A DNA stretch of 64,000 nt, from contig NZ_BAZF01000014.1 of NCBI RefSeq assembly GCF_000813145.1, positions 51,069 to 115,068 of the forward strand, read 5' to 3'. The stretch's first letter is position 1, and the number at the start of each line of letters is the position of its first letter. Shown here one piece after another: positions 44,469-54,796 of this stretch. Under the pieces are notes generated by a model. That model was not told the origin of the DNA and made no database searches. It saw only the letters and a list, made by a program, of their open reading frames with translations. The DNA comes from Geobacter sp. OR-1 (GTDB taxonomy: Bacteria; Desulfobacterota; Desulfuromonadia; Geobacterales; DSM-12255). The position numbers were made by a program, and so were the translations under genes.

Positions 44469-44544
44469 TGGTGGGCGAAACAGGGATCGAACCTGTGACA
44501 TCCAGCTTGTAAGGCTGGCGCTCTCCCAGCTGAGCTATTCGCCC
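44469..44544 (-). tRNA. tRNA-Val (TAC)
   Basis: Reverse strand cloverleaf with acceptor GGGCGAA/TTCGCCC, D-loop AGCTCAGCTGGGAGAG, anticodon TAC in CCTTACAAG, T-arm AGGTTCGATCCCT, discriminator A and encoded CCA. Confidence 0.95.
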
Positions 44545-44556
44545 AAATTTTTAAAA

Positions 44557-44633
44557 TGGCGGGGCAGACGGGGCTCGAACCCGCGACCTCCGGCGTGACA
44601 GGCCGGCACTCTAACCGACTGAGCTACTACCCC
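44557..44633 (-). tRNA. tRNA-Asp (GTC), second copy
   Basis: Identical to the copy at 44114-44190, including the encoded CCA. It is the promoter-proximal member of a tRNA-Asp, tRNA-Val transcription unit on the reverse strand. Confidence 0.95.
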
Positions 44634-44656
44634 ACAGGCATTCAACAGAAGCAGTT

Positions 44657-44685
44657 TTATAACAAAGCATGGCATAAAATGTCAA
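44657..44685 (-). promoter_or_regulatory. Sigma-70 promoter for tRNA-Asp/tRNA-Val
   Basis: On the reverse strand TTGACA (44680-44685) and TTATAA/TATAAA (44656-44662) lie 17 or 18 bases apart, 24 bases before the tRNA, just after the lon stop. Confidence 0.65.
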
Positions 44686-44701
44686 GATATTTTTTGTTAC
44701 A

Positions 44702-47131
44702 TTAATGTGGAACTACCGAATCGGTCCCTTCGCAATGTGTTGTTGAAGATGCTATACCCCATGAAGAGCTATAATCCCCTGTAAGAGCGGCGGTAAGAAC
44801 TTCATCCATGTGGCATACAAGTTTGACGTTTAAGCCTTTCAGAAGTTCATCTGGAATCTCTACCAGATCTTTTTCGTTATCTTTTGGGATAATAACGGTC
44901 TTGATTTGGCCGCGCCGAGCTGCCAATAGTTTCTCCTTAAGGCCGCCTATAGCCAGAACTCTGCCACGTAATGTAATCTCTCCAGTCATGGCAGTTTTCG
45001 CACGAACTGGCATCCCGGAAAGAGCAGAAGCGATAGCAGTAGCCATGGTTATCCCTGCAGAAGGACCATCTTTGGGAATAGCACCTTCAGGGACGTGTAT
45101 GTGAAGATCGTAATTTTTATAAAAATCGCGTGACAACCCAAGTATCTGAGCTCTGGACCTTACATAGCTCAAAGCTGCGTGAGCAGATTCTTGCATTACA
45201 TCTCCGAGCTTACCAGTAATTGTAAGTTTGCCATTCCCGGGGAGAACTGCAACTTCGATACTTAGCAAGTCTCCACCTGTTTCTGTCCATGCAAGCCCAG
45301 TCACTAACCCGGTTGCCTCACCCTGTTCAAGATTGGTTGGAACTATTTTCCTTGCCCCAAGATACTCGCGGACCTGAACTGGCCTGATAACAAACTTTCT
45401 ATGTGCCCCTCCAGCAACCAAACGTGCAACCTTCCGGCAAACTGCAGCAATTTCCCTTTCGAGATTTCTAACTCCAGATTCCCTTGTATAATAACGAATG
45501 ATTTCAGTTAATGCACTATCATTAAATGAAACAGAACGATCCAATAAACCATGTGCTTTCAACTGTTTATTGACCAGATGTTTCTTGGCTATTTCGACCT
45601 TTTCGTTCTCGGTGTAGCCTTCTAGCCTCACAATCTCCAATCTGTCCATGAGAGGCCTGGGGATGGGATGCAAGGAGTTAGCAGTTGTAATGAACATGAC
45701 TGATGAAAGATCATAGTCAATATCCATGAAATGATCGGCAAATGTGGAATTCTGCTCTGGATCAAGGACTTCCAGTAGCGCTGACGCAGGATCACCTCTA
45801 AAATCAGAAGAGAGTTTGTCGATTTCGTCAAGGAGGAAAACAGGGTTATTTGCCCCGGCTTTTTTCAAACTCTGAACAATTTTGCCCGGCATTGAACCAA
45901 TGTAAGTCCTCCTGTGCCCCCTGATCTCTGCTTCGTCTCGCACCCCCCCCAGAGACATCTTCACGAAGTTTCGGCCTGTAGCCCTGGCTATTGAACGGGC
46001 AAGCGAAGTTTTCCCGACACCTGGAGGACCAACGAGGCACAATATGGGGCCTCGAATTCCCTTAGCCAATGAGCGAACTGCAAGGAACTCAAGAATCCGT
46101 TCTTTTACCTTCTCAAGCCCATAATGGTCGGCATTTAATATTTCCTCTGCCATGACCAGGTCGTCTGACTCTTCCGTAAGCTTGCCCCAAGGCAGTGTAA
46201 AAAGCCAGTCAAGGTAGTTTCTTGAAACTGCTGCTTCTGCAGACGTTGGAGACATAAACTGCAGTTTCTTCAATTCGGCCAAAGCCTTTTTCTTGGCATC
46301 TTCCGATAATGAAAGAGTATGAGCTTTTTCCTCAAGCTCTCTGATTTCCTGTTTATAATCATCCTTATTGCCTAGCTCTTTTTGGATGGCGCGTATCTGT
46401 TCGTTAAGGTAATACTCTTTCTGTGTCTTTTCTATTTGCTTCTTTACTCTCGCCTTTATCTTCTTGTCAATCTGAAGGATTTCAATCTCACCTTCCATCA
46501 AAACAAGAAGTCTTTCAAGTCGTTGTACTGGAGAAGCCATAGAAAGGAGCGCCTGCTTGTCAACCAGTTTCATTGAAATATGCGAGACAAGACTATCAGC
46601 CAATTGACCGGGATCATTAATCCCCTTCACAGATTCAACATGCTCCTGAGGCACACTGGAGTTTAGCTTAAGATAGTTCTCAAAGCTGGATGATACTATC
46701 CTTACTAGAGAGTCCAACTCAGTGGACTCTTCAGAATCTTCAACAATTTCTCTTACATCCACCTGAAGAGAATCCTGAAGATCTATGAATGCAGCGATTT
46801 CGCCACGCCTCTTCCCCTCTACCAGTACTTTAACCGTGCCGTCCGGCAGTTTAAGGAGCTGAAGAATTTGGCACACTGTACCGACAGTATATATTTCTTC
46901 CGTTGCGGGATCTTCTGTAGAAGCGTTCATCTGCGCGGCCAGAAAAACTTCCTTACCACTGAGCATGGATATATCCAAAGCTCTGACAGACTTTTCCCGG
47001 CCTACAAAAAGTGGAACGACCATGTGCGGGAAAATCACCATATCTCTTAAAGTTAAAAGAGGGAATCTTTTCAGACCCCCCCCTTTTACTGAGCGGATAA
47101 TATTTTTAACAAGCTTTTTTTCATCTTTCAT
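44702..47131 (-). CDS. lon: ATP-dependent protease La
   Basis: The 809-residue protein has the Lon N domain (about residues 15-210, [20 protein letters not shown] at the start), AAA module with Walker [16 protein letters not shown] and Walker [12 protein letters not shown], and the C-terminal Ser-Lys protease (catalytic Ser in [11 protein letters not shown], Lys in [10 protein letters not shown]). It degrades misfolded and regulatory proteins. It overlaps the clpX stop by four bases and is the last gene of the tig-clpP-clpX-lon cluster. Confidence 0.97.
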   Translation of the reverse strand: MKDEKKLVKNIIRSVKGGGLKRFPLLTLRDMVIFPHMVVPLFVGREKSVRALDISMLSGKEVFLAAQMNASTEDPATEEIYTVGTVCQILQLLKLPDGTVKVLVEGKRRGEIAAFIDLQDSLQVDVREIVEDSEESTELDSLVRIVSSSFENYLKLNSSVPQEHVESVKGINDPGQLADSLVSHISMKLVDKQALLSMASPVQRLERLLVLMEGEIEILQIDKKIKARVKKQIEKTQKEYYLNEQIRAIQKELGNKDDYKQEIRELEEKAHTLSLSEDAKKKALAELKKLQFMSPTSAEAAVSRNYLDWLFTLPWGKLTEESDDLVMAEEILNADHYGLEKVKERILEFLAVRSLAKGIRGPILCLVGPPGVGKTSLARSIARATGRNFVKMSLGGVRDEAEIRGHRRTYIGSMPGKIVQSLKKAGANNPVFLLDEIDKLSSDFRGDPASALLEVLDPEQNSTFADHFMDIDYDLSSVMFITTANSLHPIPRPLMDRLEIVRLEGYTENEKVEIAKKHLVNKQLKAHGLLDRSVSFNDSALTEIIRYYTRESGVRNLEREIAAVCRKVARLVAGGAHRKFVIRPVQVREYLGARKIVPTNLEQGEATGLVTGLAWTETGGDLLSIEVAVLPGNGKLTITGKLGDVMQESAHAALSYVRSRAQILGLSRDFYKNYDLHIHVPEGAIPKDGPSAGITMATAIASALSGMPVRAKTAMTGEITLRGRVLAIGGLKEKLLAARRGQIKTVIIPKDNEKDLVEIPDELLKGLNVKLVCHMDEVLTAALTGDYSSSWGIASSTTHCEGTDSVVPH

Positions 47132-48381
47132 GCAGACTCCGCTATATTCTCATAAACTATGATTGGATTTTCCTTTCGGTAAATGACGTCTTCGTTAATA
47201 ACAACCTCTTTTACCATAGTCTGAGAAGGCACCTCGTACATGATATCCAGCATGGCGTTCTCAAGTATTGACCGTAATCCTCTCGCCCCGGTCTTACGTT
47301 TTAAAGCCTCTTTGGCTATCGCAACCAAAGAGCCATCAGTGAACTTCAGCTTCACATGTTCCATTTCAAAAAGTTTTTGATACTGCTTAACCAAAGCATT
47401 TTTTGGTTCCTTAAGAATTTGAACCATCGCTTCTTCATTCAATTCGGCTAATGTAGCCAAGACCGGGAGTCTCCCGACAAACTCGGGAATAAAGCCAAAT
47501 TTTAATAGATCTTCAGGAGTTACTTCAGCAAGTAGTTCGCCACTCTTCTTCTCGGACTTTTTCTTTACCTCAGCACCAAATCCGAGTGTCTTTACCCCTA
47601 TTCGTTGCTGGATTATATTTTCCAGCCCGGCAAAGGCGCCACCACAAATGAAAAGAATATTGGTAGTATCAACTTTCAAGAACTCCTGCTGAGGATGCTT
47701 TCGCCCCCCCTTGGGAGGAACACTTGCAATGGTCCCTTCAATAATCTTAAGCAGAGCCTGCTGAACTCCCTCTCCAGAGACATCTCGAGTGATTGATGGA
47801 GAGTCGGACTTGCGTGCAATCTTATCAATCTCATCGATATAAATTATGCCTTTTTGGGCCTTTTCAACGTCATAATCAGATGCTTGGAGGAGATTGAGAA
47901 TGATATTTTCGACATCTTCACCTACATAACCAGCCTCGGTAAGATTTGTCGCGTCTGCCATTGCAAACGGAACCTTAAGTATTCGGGCAAGAGTCTGCGC
48001 AAGTAGCGTTTTACCTGATCCGGTTGGGCCCAGCAACAGAATGTTGCTCTTTTGCATCTCAACTTCTGAGGGTTTGCCCATAGCTTCAACACGCTTATAA
48101 TGATTGTATACTGCAACGGCAAGAGTCTTTTTTGCGCGGTCCTGACCTACTACATATTCATCAAGAACATCCTTGATTTCATGCGGCTTAGGGAGTTTTC
48201 GAACATCAGGACTCATAGCTTCTTCAAGCTTAGATTCTTCGGCAATAATGTCGTTACAGAGCTCAATGCATTCATCGCAAATATAAACAGTGGGGCCAGC
48301 AATAAGCTTCTTTACTTCGTCTTGGCTCTTGCCGCAAAACGAGCATATCAGGTTCTCGGTCCTGTCGTCTCTTCTGCTCAC
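47128..48381 (-). CDS. clpX: ClpXP protease ATPase subunit ClpX
   Basis: The 417-residue AAA+ unfoldase has the N-terminal zinc-binding site (CSFCGKS then CDECIELC), Walker [16 protein letters not shown], Walker [12 protein letters not shown], and the [13 protein letters not shown] sensor region. It feeds substrates to ClpP. The gene starts inside the clpP stop, overlapping by four bases. Confidence 0.97.
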   Translation of the reverse strand: MSRRDDRTENLICSFCGKSQDEVKKLIAGPTVYICDECIELCNDIIAEESKLEEAMSPDVRKLPKPHEIKDVLDEYVVGQDRAKKTLAVAVYNHYKRVEAMGKPSEVEMQKSNILLLGPTGSGKTLLAQTLARILKVPFAMADATNLTEAGYVGEDVENIILNLLQASDYDVEKAQKGIIYIDEIDKIARKSDSPSITRDVSGEGVQQALLKIIEGTIASVPPKGGRKHPQQEFLKVDTTNILFICGGAFAGLENIIQQRIGVKTLGFGAEVKKKSEKKSGELLAEVTPEDLLKFGFIPEFVGRLPVLATLAELNEEAMVQILKEPKNALVKQYQKLFEMEHVKLKFTDGSLVAIAKEALKRKTGARGLRSILENAMLDIMYEVPSQTMVKEVVINEDVIYRKENPIIVYENIAESA

Positions 48382-48974
48382 CTGGTACCTCCAAGGGTAT
48401 TTCTACTCATTATTGAATCAACGATACCATAGCTGCAGGCCTCTTCTCCAGACATAAAATAATCCCGTTCGGTATCAGCCTGTACTTTTTCCAAAGGTTG
48501 ACCGGTATGATTGGACAGCATCTCATTCAGCCTTTGCTTGAGCCGGAGGATCTCCTGGGCCTGAATCTGGATATCCGTAGCTTGGCCCTGAAACCCGCCC
48601 AGTGGCTGATGTATCATAATCCTTGAGTTGTTGAGGCTGAATCGCTTACCTTTTTCACCGGCAGTAAGCAACAGAGCAGCCATTGATGCGGCCTGTCCAA
48701 CACAGATAGTTGCCACCGATGGCTTGATGTATTGCATGGTATCATAGATGGCAAGCCCAGAAGTTACAACACCGCCGGGTGAATTAATGTAAAGGTGGAT
48801 ATCCTTGTCAGGGTCTTCGGCCTCAAGAAATAGTAACTGGGCAATAACGAGGTTAGAGATATGATCGTCTATCTGTCCGCCAAGAAAAATGATCCTATCC
48901 TTAAGTAGTCGGGAATATATATCGTAGGAACGTTCCCCCCTGCCAGTATGTTCCACGACTATTGGCACAAACAT
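48378..48974 (-). CDS. clpP: ClpXP protease proteolytic subunit ClpP
   Basis: The 198-residue serine protease has the catalytic Ser in [11 protein letters not shown], His in IMIHQPLGG and Asp later in TERDYFM. It forms the tetradecameric barrel used by ClpX. It follows tig by 30 bases and overlaps clpX. Confidence 0.97.
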   Translation of the reverse strand: MFVPIVVEHTGRGERSYDIYSRLLKDRIIFLGGQIDDHISNLVIAQLLFLEAEDPDKDIHLYINSPGGVVTSGLAIYDTMQYIKPSVATICVGQAASMAALLLTAGEKGKRFSLNNSRIMIHQPLGGFQGQATDIQIQAQEILRLKQRLNEMLSNHTGQPLEKVQADTERDYFMSGEEACSYGIVDSIMSRNTLGGTR

Positions 48975-49004
48975 CTAGTGCTCCTTGAAAGTTTAATATA
49001 CAAC

Positions 49005-50300
49005 TTAAGCCTTTGGGATTTCCGTTATTTCTGCATTTGCAATCAATAGGGAAAAGACCTTTTCGTCCAAGAGATATTCAGCAAGAGTTTCGCCGGCCTG
49101 CTGGTTATTTTTATAGAACTCTTTAAGCTTATCGAAATCATGGCCGTTTTCTTCAGAGATTTTTTTCAGCTGCTCATCAATATCTGCTTCTTCAACCTTG
49201 AGCCCCTCCTGACGAGAAAGAGCACTCATCAGAAAAGAACTCTTGACCTTTTGTTCTGCAACTTCGCGGAACTCAGCCTTATACCCTTCTTCATCCATTC
49301 CCATCATCGCAAGAGTCATTCCTTGTGAGGCCAGGCGCTTTTTGGAGTTTTCAAGCATCAGCTCCATCTGCCTGTCAATCAAAGACTCGGGCACCTGGAT
49401 TGGATTTTTCTCAACAAAAGCCTTAAGGAGCTGTTCACGCATGTCTGCTTCAATCCGCTCCAGCTCCTGTTTTTCTATGGTTTCAGTCAATTTTGCCCGT
49501 AGCTGCCCCAACGTCTCAAACTCGCCCATTTCTTTGGCAAAATCATCATCAAGTTCTGGAAGCTTCCGATGCTTTATATCCTTTAAGCTAACGGCGAATT
49601 TCGCCTCCTTACCCGCAAGCTCATTTGCATGGTAATCGGCAGGAAATGTCACCGCGATATCTTTCTGCTCGCCTTCAGCCATACCAACTACCTGGTCTTC
49701 AAAACCAGGAATAAACTGGCCAGATCCTAGATGAAGCTGAGCATCTTCGCCGTGACCACCTTCGAAAGGCACGCCATCGATTGAGCCGGTAAAATCAATT
49801 GTAACCATGTCCCCTTGGGAAGCAACAGCACCAGATTCGGCAGGTGCAAACTCAGCCATATTTTCCCTTATCTGCTGTAAACGATTATCCACCTTACCCG
49901 GATCAGAAACAAAAAGCTCTTTCTCTATTTTCAAATTCTTATATTCGACCGACTCGACTGCAGGCAAGACTTCGACAGTTGCGGAGAACTTCAAGCTGTC
50001 TCCACGAACAACATCATCACTTTCTAACTCGGGATACGAAACCGGGGTTATCTTATGATCGGCAAGCGCATTGTAATAAACTTCATTAAATAGCGTCCTA
50101 AGCACATCATCGGCCATGACATCAGAGTAATGTTTCTCGATAACGGAATGAGGTGCTTTCCCTTTTCTGAAACCTTTAAGAGCTGCTTTTTTTCTAATTT
50201 TTTCGTACGCCTTGTCTATCTCAGCGGAAACTCGCTCAGAAGGGATCTCAAAATTGATTTTCTTCTTGACCGCACTCAGTTCTTCAATTGTAATCTGCAT
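49005..50300 (-). CDS. tig: Trigger factor
   Basis: The 431-residue protein has the ribosome-binding tail with the GFRKGKAP motif in the first 50 residues, an FKBP-type PPIase domain (about residues 150-240, GDMVTIDFTGSIDGVPFEGG in part) and a helical C-terminal arm domain. It binds nascent chains at the ribosome exit. The ATG follows GGGAG. It opens the tig-clpP-clpX-lon cluster. Confidence 0.96.
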   Translation of the reverse strand: MQITIEELSAVKKKINFEIPSERVSAEIDKAYEKIRKKAALKGFRKGKAPHSVIEKHYSDVMADDVLRTLFNEVYYNALADHKITPVSYPELESDDVVRGDSLKFSATVEVLPAVESVEYKNLKIEKELFVSDPGKVDNRLQQIRENMAEFAPAESGAVASQGDMVTIDFTGSIDGVPFEGGHGEDAQLHLGSGQFIPGFEDQVVGMAEGEQKDIAVTFPADYHANELAGKEAKFAVSLKDIKHRKLPELDDDFAKEMGEFETLGQLRAKLTETIEKQELERIEADMREQLLKAFVEKNPIQVPESLIDRQMELMLENSKKRLASQGMTLAMMGMDEEGYKAEFREVAEQKVKSSFLMSALSRQEGLKVEEADIDEQLKKISEENGHDFDKLKEFYKNNQQAGETLAEYLLDEKVFSLLIANAEITEIPKA

Positions 50301-50453
50301 TGCCTTAATTCTCCCAATTGTATTTACTTAATAAAAGACAACTTGAACAAACAACTACTCAATATCAAAGCCCTGTCGGATGATAACGGAACGATAAGAA
50401 GCTTAAACGGACTCATTAGCAGGTAAACAAACAGACGGAGTTTTGCTGCAGGT

Positions 50454-50536
50454 TGGTGCGAGAGAGGGGAGTCGAACCCCTACGGTTGCCCGCTGGATCC
50501 TAAGTCCAGTGCGTCTGCCAGTTCCGCCACTCTCGC
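50454..50536 (-). tRNA. tRNA-Leu (TAG)
   Basis: Reverse strand: acceptor GCGAGAG/CTCTCGC, class II variable arm (CGGGCAACCG), anticodon TAG in ACTTAGGAT, T-arm GGGGTTCGACTCCCC, discriminator A and encoded CCA. It lies between cimA and tig. Confidence 0.93.
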
Positions 50537-50579
50537 ACAAATGTAAAATGATACAAGCCTTTCTTCATTTAATCTTGGC

Positions 50580-50608
50580 ACTTTAGTCCAGTTAACAACG
50601 AATGTCAA
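50580..50608 (-). promoter_or_regulatory. Sigma-70 promoter for tRNA-Leu
   Basis: On the reverse strand TTGACA (50603-50608) and TAAAGT (50580-50585) are 17 bases apart, 43 bases before the tRNA. Readthrough could also reach tig. Confidence 0.6.
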
Positions 50609-50636
50609 GCAAACCGCTCTGAAGCGGTTACACAGA

Positions 50637-50672
50637 AAACGGCCATTCCGATTGACGGAAATGGCCGTTTAT
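50637..50672 (-). terminator. Terminator after cimA
   Basis: Arms AAACGGCCATT-CCG and CGG-AAATGGCCGTTT pair around an ATTGA loop; the reverse strand ends in TTTT. It lies 25 bases beyond the cimA stop. Confidence 0.85.
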
Positions 50673-50696
50673 TTTTATGAAGCAATGAAAGTTGTA

Positions 50697-52265
50697 TTAT
50701 TCTTCAGCCTTGTCGAGCTTATACTCGATACCATCTATAAGCGCTTGATACGATGCGTCAATAATATTGTCGGAAACCCCGACAGTCCCCCAGCGGCTCT
50801 CCTTGTCTCCGGATTCTATGAGAACACGAATAACCGATGCGGTCCCCTGACCACCGGGGAGAACACGGACCTTGTAATCAATGAGACGCATCTCCTTAAG
50901 CCGTGGATAAAACTTCTCAAGGGCCTTCCTCAGCGCATTATCCAAGGCGTTAACAGGGCCATTCCCCTCTGCCGCTGTGTGTTCGATCTTGCCCCCTACC
51001 TTTACCATGACTGTTGCTTCAGAGATCATCTTCTGGTCTTCATGTCGTTTCTCGTCAATAACCCTGAACCCAATAATAGAGAAAAACTTTTTGTGAGTTC
51101 CGAGAGCACGCTTCATAAGCAGTTCAAAGGATGCCTCTGCGCCTTCAAACTGGTAGCCCCTGTGCTCCATCTCCTTGATGTTATCAAGGATTTCCAGGGT
51201 AACAGGGTCTTTACTGTCTAAATTAATTTTGAACTCTTCGGCCTTGGCAAGGATATTTGACCTGCCTGAAAGATCCGAAACCAATACACGGGTACAGTTT
51301 CCTACAAGTTCGGGCCGGATATGTTCATAGGTCTCGGGATGCCTTTGAATAGCGCTGACATGCACCCCGCCCTTGTGAGCAAATGCAGCGTTACCAACAT
51401 AAGCCTGGTGCTTTGGCGGCGAGAAATTAGCCAGTTCGTAAACAAATCTGGAGAGGTCTCGCATCTTCCTCAGCTGCTCCTCACTAATACAATCCCGTTT
51501 CATTTTTAATTTGAGCGCCGGAATTATGGAACAGAGATTGGCATTGCCACAACGCTCACCAAACCCGTTGATAGTCCCCTGAACCTGGATAATCCCCTCA
51601 TCAACCGCAACCAGGGAATTCGCAACAGCACACTCCCCGTCGTTATGAGTATGGATCCCCAAAGGGGTCTTGATCTGCTTCCTGACAGCTTTGATTATTT
51701 CAGCCACTTCGAACGGCATCGTACCGCCATTAGTGTCACAGAGGACTATGCAGTCAACCTTGGCATCTTCTGCTGCCCTGAGAGTCTTAATGGCATATTC
51801 CGGGTTTGCCTTGTATCCATCAAAAAAATGCTCTGCATCATAGAATACTTCAGGAGCGTTTTGTTTGAGATATTCTAGAGAATCGTTAATCAACTCAAGA
51901 TTTTCCTCCAAGGATATCCGAAGTGCTTCATGAACATGGAAATCCCACGTCTTGCCAAAAATCGTGATGACATCAGGTTCGGCCTTGATCAGCGTAATGA
52001 TGTTATTGTCCTTGTCAGGAGTTACTTTGGCGCGCCGGGTGGAACCAAAAGCGGCGATTTTTGCCTGAGAAAGCTTTTCCTTCTTAATCTCTTTAAAGAA
52101 GGCGACATCTTTCGGGTTGCTCCCAGGCCATCCCCCTTCAATATAATGGAAGCCGGATTCATCCAGCCTATGGGCAATTCTGATCTTGTCTTCGAGAAGG
52201 AAGGAGATATCCTCGGACTGAGTGCCGTCTCGCAATGTCGTATCGTAGAGTTTTACAATTCCCAT
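50697..52265 (-). CDS. cimA: (R)-citramalate synthase
   Basis: The 522-residue protein is an HMGL-like TIM barrel ([29 protein letters not shown] strand read as [46 protein letters not shown]) with a LeuA-type dimerisation and regulatory C-terminal domain (about residues 380-510). The length and the [13 protein letters not shown] motif mark the CimA rather than the isopropylmalate synthase branch. CimA joins pyruvate and acetyl-CoA to citramalate, the route to isoleucine used by Geobacter in place of threonine deaminase. It sits downstream of lysC. Confidence 0.9.
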   Translation of the reverse strand: MGIVKLYDTTLRDGTQSEDISFLLEDKIRIAHRLDESGFHYIEGGWPGSNPKDVAFFKEIKKEKLSQAKIAAFGSTRRAKVTPDKDNNIITLIKAEPDVITIFGKTWDFHVHEALRISLEENLELINDSLEYLKQNAPEVFYDAEHFFDGYKANPEYAIKTLRAAEDAKVDCIVLCDTNGGTMPFEVAEIIKAVRKQIKTPLGIHTHNDGECAVANSLVAVDEGIIQVQGTINGFGERCGNANLCSIIPALKLKMKRDCISEEQLRKMRDLSRFVYELANFSPPKHQAYVGNAAFAHKGGVHVSAIQRHPETYEHIRPELVGNCTRVLVSDLSGRSNILAKAEEFKINLDSKDPVTLEILDNIKEMEHRGYQFEGAEASFELLMKRALGTHKKFFSIIGFRVIDEKRHEDQKMISEATVMVKVGGKIEHTAAEGNGPVNALDNALRKALEKFYPRLKEMRLIDYKVRVLPGGQGTASVIRVLIESGDKESRWGTVGVSDNIIDASYQALIDGIEYKLDKAEE

Positions 52266-52465
52266 ATTATCACCGCCTTATATTCATCCGAATCTCAAGT
52301 ACAGCCGTCGATTTGCATAGCAAAGGTCAATTCGGCACTCCCAGAGTCAGACACCTAGATAGTCTGTCTCAAAGGCATTCTGCTTAGCGAATTTCAGACT
52401 CAAATAAATCCACACCAAAATCCCTCCCCAAATAGGACTGATCCTGAAAAGGAAAGGGAATCAGT

Positions 52466-53683
52466 TTAGTTTCCAGACATGCCGAATGCATCGTGCAGAA
52501 TTCGAACAGCAAGCTCAGTATACTTTGCGTCGATTACAACCGAAACCTTGATTTCGGAGGTGGATATCATCTGGATATTAATACCTTCCCGAGCAAGTGA
52601 CTGAAACATCTTAGTGGCAACACCCGCGTGACTACGCATACCAACACCGACTATGGAGATTTTAGAGATGTTTTCATCAGTTACGACATCCTTTGCATCA
52701 ATCTCTTTAGAAGTCTCCCTGGTAATGGCCAGTGCCTTTTTAAAGTCAGCCTTGGTAACAGTGAAGGTAAAATCAGTGTTCCCAGCCTCGCTGACGTTCT
52801 GCACAATCATATCCACGGAAATATTGGCATCGGAAAGAGGTGAGAGTATCTTTGCGGCAATTCCCGGCTTATCCGGGACATGCATAACGGCAATCTTTGC
52901 TTCGTTTTTGTCATAGGCAATGCCTGAAACGAGTACTGCTTCCATATCCTTATCCTCCTTGGTAACCATGGTTCCGGGATTATCATTGAAGCTTGATCGA
53001 ACATGAATATCAACGTCATACTTTTTGGCAAATTCAACCGAACGAATCTGAAGCACCTTGGCGCCAAGACTCGCCAGTTCCAGCATCTCTTCATAAGATA
53101 TTTTCTCAACCTTACGAGCGTCCTGACAGATATTTGGGTCCGTGGTATACACCCCATCAACATCAGTATAAATTTCACACACATCGGCCTTTAACGCTGC
53201 AGCCATTGCAACGGCAGATGTGTCCGAGCCACCTCTACCAAGAGTTGTAACATTGCCATCCCGGTCAATTCCCTGGAATCCGGCCACAACGACTATTACT
53301 CCATCCTTGAGATCCGCTCTCACATTTTTGTCCGGGATTTCTTCTACGCGAGCCTTGCTGAAAACGCTGTCCGTAATGATGGGCACCTGCCATCCATGGT
53401 AAGACTTGGCTTTATACCCCATGGATTTGAGGCACATTGCAAGCAGAGCGATAGAAACCTGTTCACCGGCAGCAACAAGAACATCATATTCCCGGTTATC
53501 AGGGAACTCACACGTCTCATTGGCTAGAGCAACCAGTTTATTGGTCTCACCGGACATTGCGGAAACAACCACAATCATGTCATTCCCGGCATCATAGGTC
53601 TTGGCAACCCTTTTAGCGACATTCTTTATGCGATCTATGGAACCCATGGACGTTCCGCCATACTTTTGGACCACTAAAGCCAT
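52466..53683 (-). CDS. lysC: Aspartate kinase
   Basis: The 405-residue protein begins [15 protein letters not shown], has the kinase motifs [20 protein letters not shown] in part with [12 protein letters not shown], and two ACT domains at the C-terminus (about residues 265-400) for feedback control by lysine or threonine. It makes aspartyl phosphate for lysine, methionine and threonine. The ATG at 53683 follows AAGGAGG; an open frame upstream lacks support. Confidence 0.95.
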   Translation of the reverse strand: MALVVQKYGGTSMGSIDRIKNVAKRVAKTYDAGNDMIVVVSAMSGETNKLVALANETCEFPDNREYDVLVAAGEQVSIALLAMCLKSMGYKAKSYHGWQVPIITDSVFSKARVEEIPDKNVRADLKDGVIVVVAGFQGIDRDGNVTTLGRGGSDTSAVAMAAALKADVCEIYTDVDGVYTTDPNICQDARKVEKISYEEMLELASLGAKVLQIRSVEFAKKYDVDIHVRSSFNDNPGTMVTKEDKDMEAVLVSGIAYDKNEAKIAVMHVPDKPGIAAKILSPLSDANISVDMIVQNVSEAGNTDFTFTVTKADFKKALAITRETSKEIDAKDVVTDENISKISIVGVGMRSHAGVATKMFQSLAREGINIQMISTSEIKVSVVIDAKYTELAVRILHDAFGMSGN

Positions 53684-53788
53684 CTCTTCAATCCTCCTTA
53701 GATGGATAATTACAGCAATGCTGAGGAATTCCCTATGGACAGGGAGTTTTGTATTTAGCAAGAAATCCCGTACAGGTCAAACACTTTT

Positions 53789-54259
53789 CTACGGCAAAAC
53801 AGCGGCAAGACGCCGCAACAGTTCACTCGATCGACTGCCAGTAGGCTGAAAGCAGAGCTTGCGTCGCTCCGCACTCTCCACATTGAAAAAAACCGTGAGA
53901 TTATCCTGTGGTAACAGACTCCCCAGCCGATCGGCCCATTCTACGACAGCAGCGCCGGTTCCGAAAAAATACTCATCAAATCCGAGCTCAGAAACCTGCC
54001 TTGCATCGGCCAATCGATAAAGATCAAAATGATATAACGGTATTCGCCCCTGATGTATATTGAGGATTGTATAGGAGGGGCTACAGACCGGTTCATCGGA
54101 TGACACACAAAGCCCCTGAGCAATTCCTTTGACAAATTGGGTCTTGCCGGCGCCGAGTTCTCCAACCAACGCGACAAAATCACCCGGCGCCAGCAATTCG
54201 CCTAACTTTAGTCCACATTCAAAAGTAGACATATTGCTCTCGGAAATCAGCTCCTTCAC
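53789..54259 (-). CDS. tsaE: tRNA threonylcarbamoyladenosine complex ATPase TsaE
   Basis: The 156-residue P-loop protein has GELGAGKTQFVKGIAQGL, the SPSYTILN substrate strand and the HFDLYRL/VVEWADRLG motifs of TsaE. With TsaB and TsaD it completes t6A37 on ANN-decoding tRNAs. It overlaps the CBS gene by four bases, so tsaE, the CBS gene and nnr likely share a transcript. Confidence 0.95.
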   Translation of the reverse strand: MKELISESNMSTFECGLKLGELLAPGDFVALVGELGAGKTQFVKGIAQGLCVSSDEPVCSPSYTILNIHQGRIPLYHFDLYRLADARQVSELGFDEYFFGTGAAVVEWADRLGSLLPQDNLTVFFNVESAERRKLCFQPTGSRSSELLRRLAAVLP

Positions 54260-54714
54260 ACTTCACCCTGGGCAATCATGGTCCGAATCAAATCGATCCG
54301 GGCAACAATTCCGACAAGCAAACCGTCGTGTACCACCGGTACGGCATTGTATCGGTTGGCGCTCATAATATCAGCAATGGTGCTGATTTCAGTATCAGGA
54401 GAAACTGCAGCAATTTTACCCGAACAGATGTCGCCCACCTCCTGACCGGTGATTTTCCTTAACTGCTGCTCTAGCACCTTACCACTTTCAAGATAGAACA
54501 CTCCGTCAAATAGAGAAAAAACCGTAGGAATGTGAAGGTTACGATCCTTTTCGATCAGATCTGTCTCTGTAACCATCCCGACCAGAACCCCATCTTCAAC
54601 GACAGGAATGCTACTGATGCGATGCAATACAAATAGCTCGGCCAATTCTTTTACACCGGTCTTTCTGGTCACGGTGATGACATTTTTAGTCATTACATCA
54701 GATGCTTTAAGCAT
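54256..54714 (-). CDS. CBS-pair protein
   Basis: The 152-residue product is a pair of CBS domains only (MTKNVITVTRKTGVKELAEL, SSIPVVEDGVLVGMVTETDL in part, then the second copy NRYNAVPVVHDGLLVGIVARIDL in part). Such proteins bind adenosine nucleotides and act as energy sensors. The target is unknown; it sits between nnr and tsaE. Confidence 0.9.
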   Translation of the reverse strand: MLKASDVMTKNVITVTRKTGVKELAELFVLHRISSIPVVEDGVLVGMVTETDLIEKDRNLHIPTVFSLFDGVFYLESGKVLEQQLRKITGQEVGDICSGKIAAVSPDTEISTIADIMSANRYNAVPVVHDGLLVGIVARIDLIRTMIAQGEV

Positions 54715-54796
54715 TAATTTTCTCCTTTATGATTTTCCGGCTGGTTGGTCAGACAATAACCACAAAACAATTATTAGTCTTGATGAGGGGTGCACG

